Positions 63,713 to 64,000 of a stretch of 64,000 bases of DNA are shown here, in pieces. The stretch comes from Saccharothrix tamanrassetensis (GTDB lineage Bacteria > Actinomycetota > Actinomycetes > Mycobacteriales > Pseudonocardiaceae): positions 767,934 to 831,933 of the forward strand of contig NZ_JACHJN010000003.1 of assembly GCF_014203665.1 (NCBI RefSeq), written 5' to 3'. Position 1 is the first letter of the stretch. Each line of letters starts with the position of its first letter. The notes under the pieces were generated by a model. That model was not told where the DNA came from. It saw only the letters and a list, made by a program, of their open reading frames with translations, and did not search any database. The translations under genes and the position numbers were made by a program.

Positions 63713-64000
<288 letters not shown>

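Overview
The window is high-GC DNA from an actinomycete. Codon usage, frequent GTG starts, stop/start overlaps, a mycothiol-type DinB enzyme, ESX/WXG-type proteins and the opening of an actinobacterial 16S rRNA gene all fit. The gene order (infC-rpmI-rplT-rRNA methyltransferase, pheST, argCJBDFR-H, tyrS then rrn) suggests a Pseudonocardiales member of the Saccharothrix/Lentzea/Actinosynnema kind. That placement is an inference.

Layout. 1-4.7 kb (minus): a YbaB-like protein, a WXG-type protein and a very large Pro/Gly-rich secreted protein carrying an ADP-ribosyltransferase (ART) toxin domain; this last gene runs off the left edge. 4.8-11 kb (plus): two small membrane proteins, a DesK-like kinase and LuxR-type regulator, and an nSTAND ATPase with 14 WD40 repeats. 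11-18.2 kb: an MFS exporter, a protein with an eCIS-type N-terminal motif, a Cys-containing membrane protein, a Phd/VapC toxin-antitoxin pair with an operator palindrome, RNase HI with zinc-finger-like tails, an MBL hydrolase, and a decayed duplicate fragment of that hydrolase. 18.3-25 kb: an acyltransferase, a mycothiol-dependent isomerase-like protein, uvrA behind an SOS box, an SRPBCC protein with a 15-bp repeat and a repeat lipoprotein. 25-31.7 kb: a divergent catabolic locus (GntP permease, N-acyl-D-amino acid deacylase, PLP deaminase / PfkB kinase, IclR, RidA) that best fits use of N-acetylglucosaminate or related N-acyl-D-amino acids. 31.9-36.8 kb: an NB-ARC/TPR regulator, a membrane protein, a subtilisin with a lectin tail and a DUF1844 protein. 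36.9-39.3 kb: the translation operon infC-rpmI-rplT-methyltransferase. 39.6-44.2 kb: an HSP90-family chaperone coupled to a large TPR protein. 44.5-52.6 kb: pheST, a small secreted protein, an AlkD-like protein, sthA, a HAD protein and a frameshifted methyltransferase. 52.6-60.7 kb: the arginine operon argCJBDFR-(argG remnant)-argH followed by a 3-methyladenine glycosylase. 60.7-64 kb: an EF-hand protein, a membrane protein, tyrS, then an rRNA promoter, leader and the 5' end of 16S rRNA.

Most notable: (i) the T7SS-type ART toxin; (ii) argG reduced to a 67-codon relic that still links argR to argH by overlapping codons; (iii) the putative aldonate/amino-sugar-acid catabolic locus with a candidate IclR operator; (iv) RNase HI with two appended Cys/His motifs; (v) an in-frame 27-bp repeat at the end of argB; (vi) a CTG start coupling a methyltransferase to rplT. 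All reading is by eye; family assignments come from motif recognition and memory of the families, not from searches.
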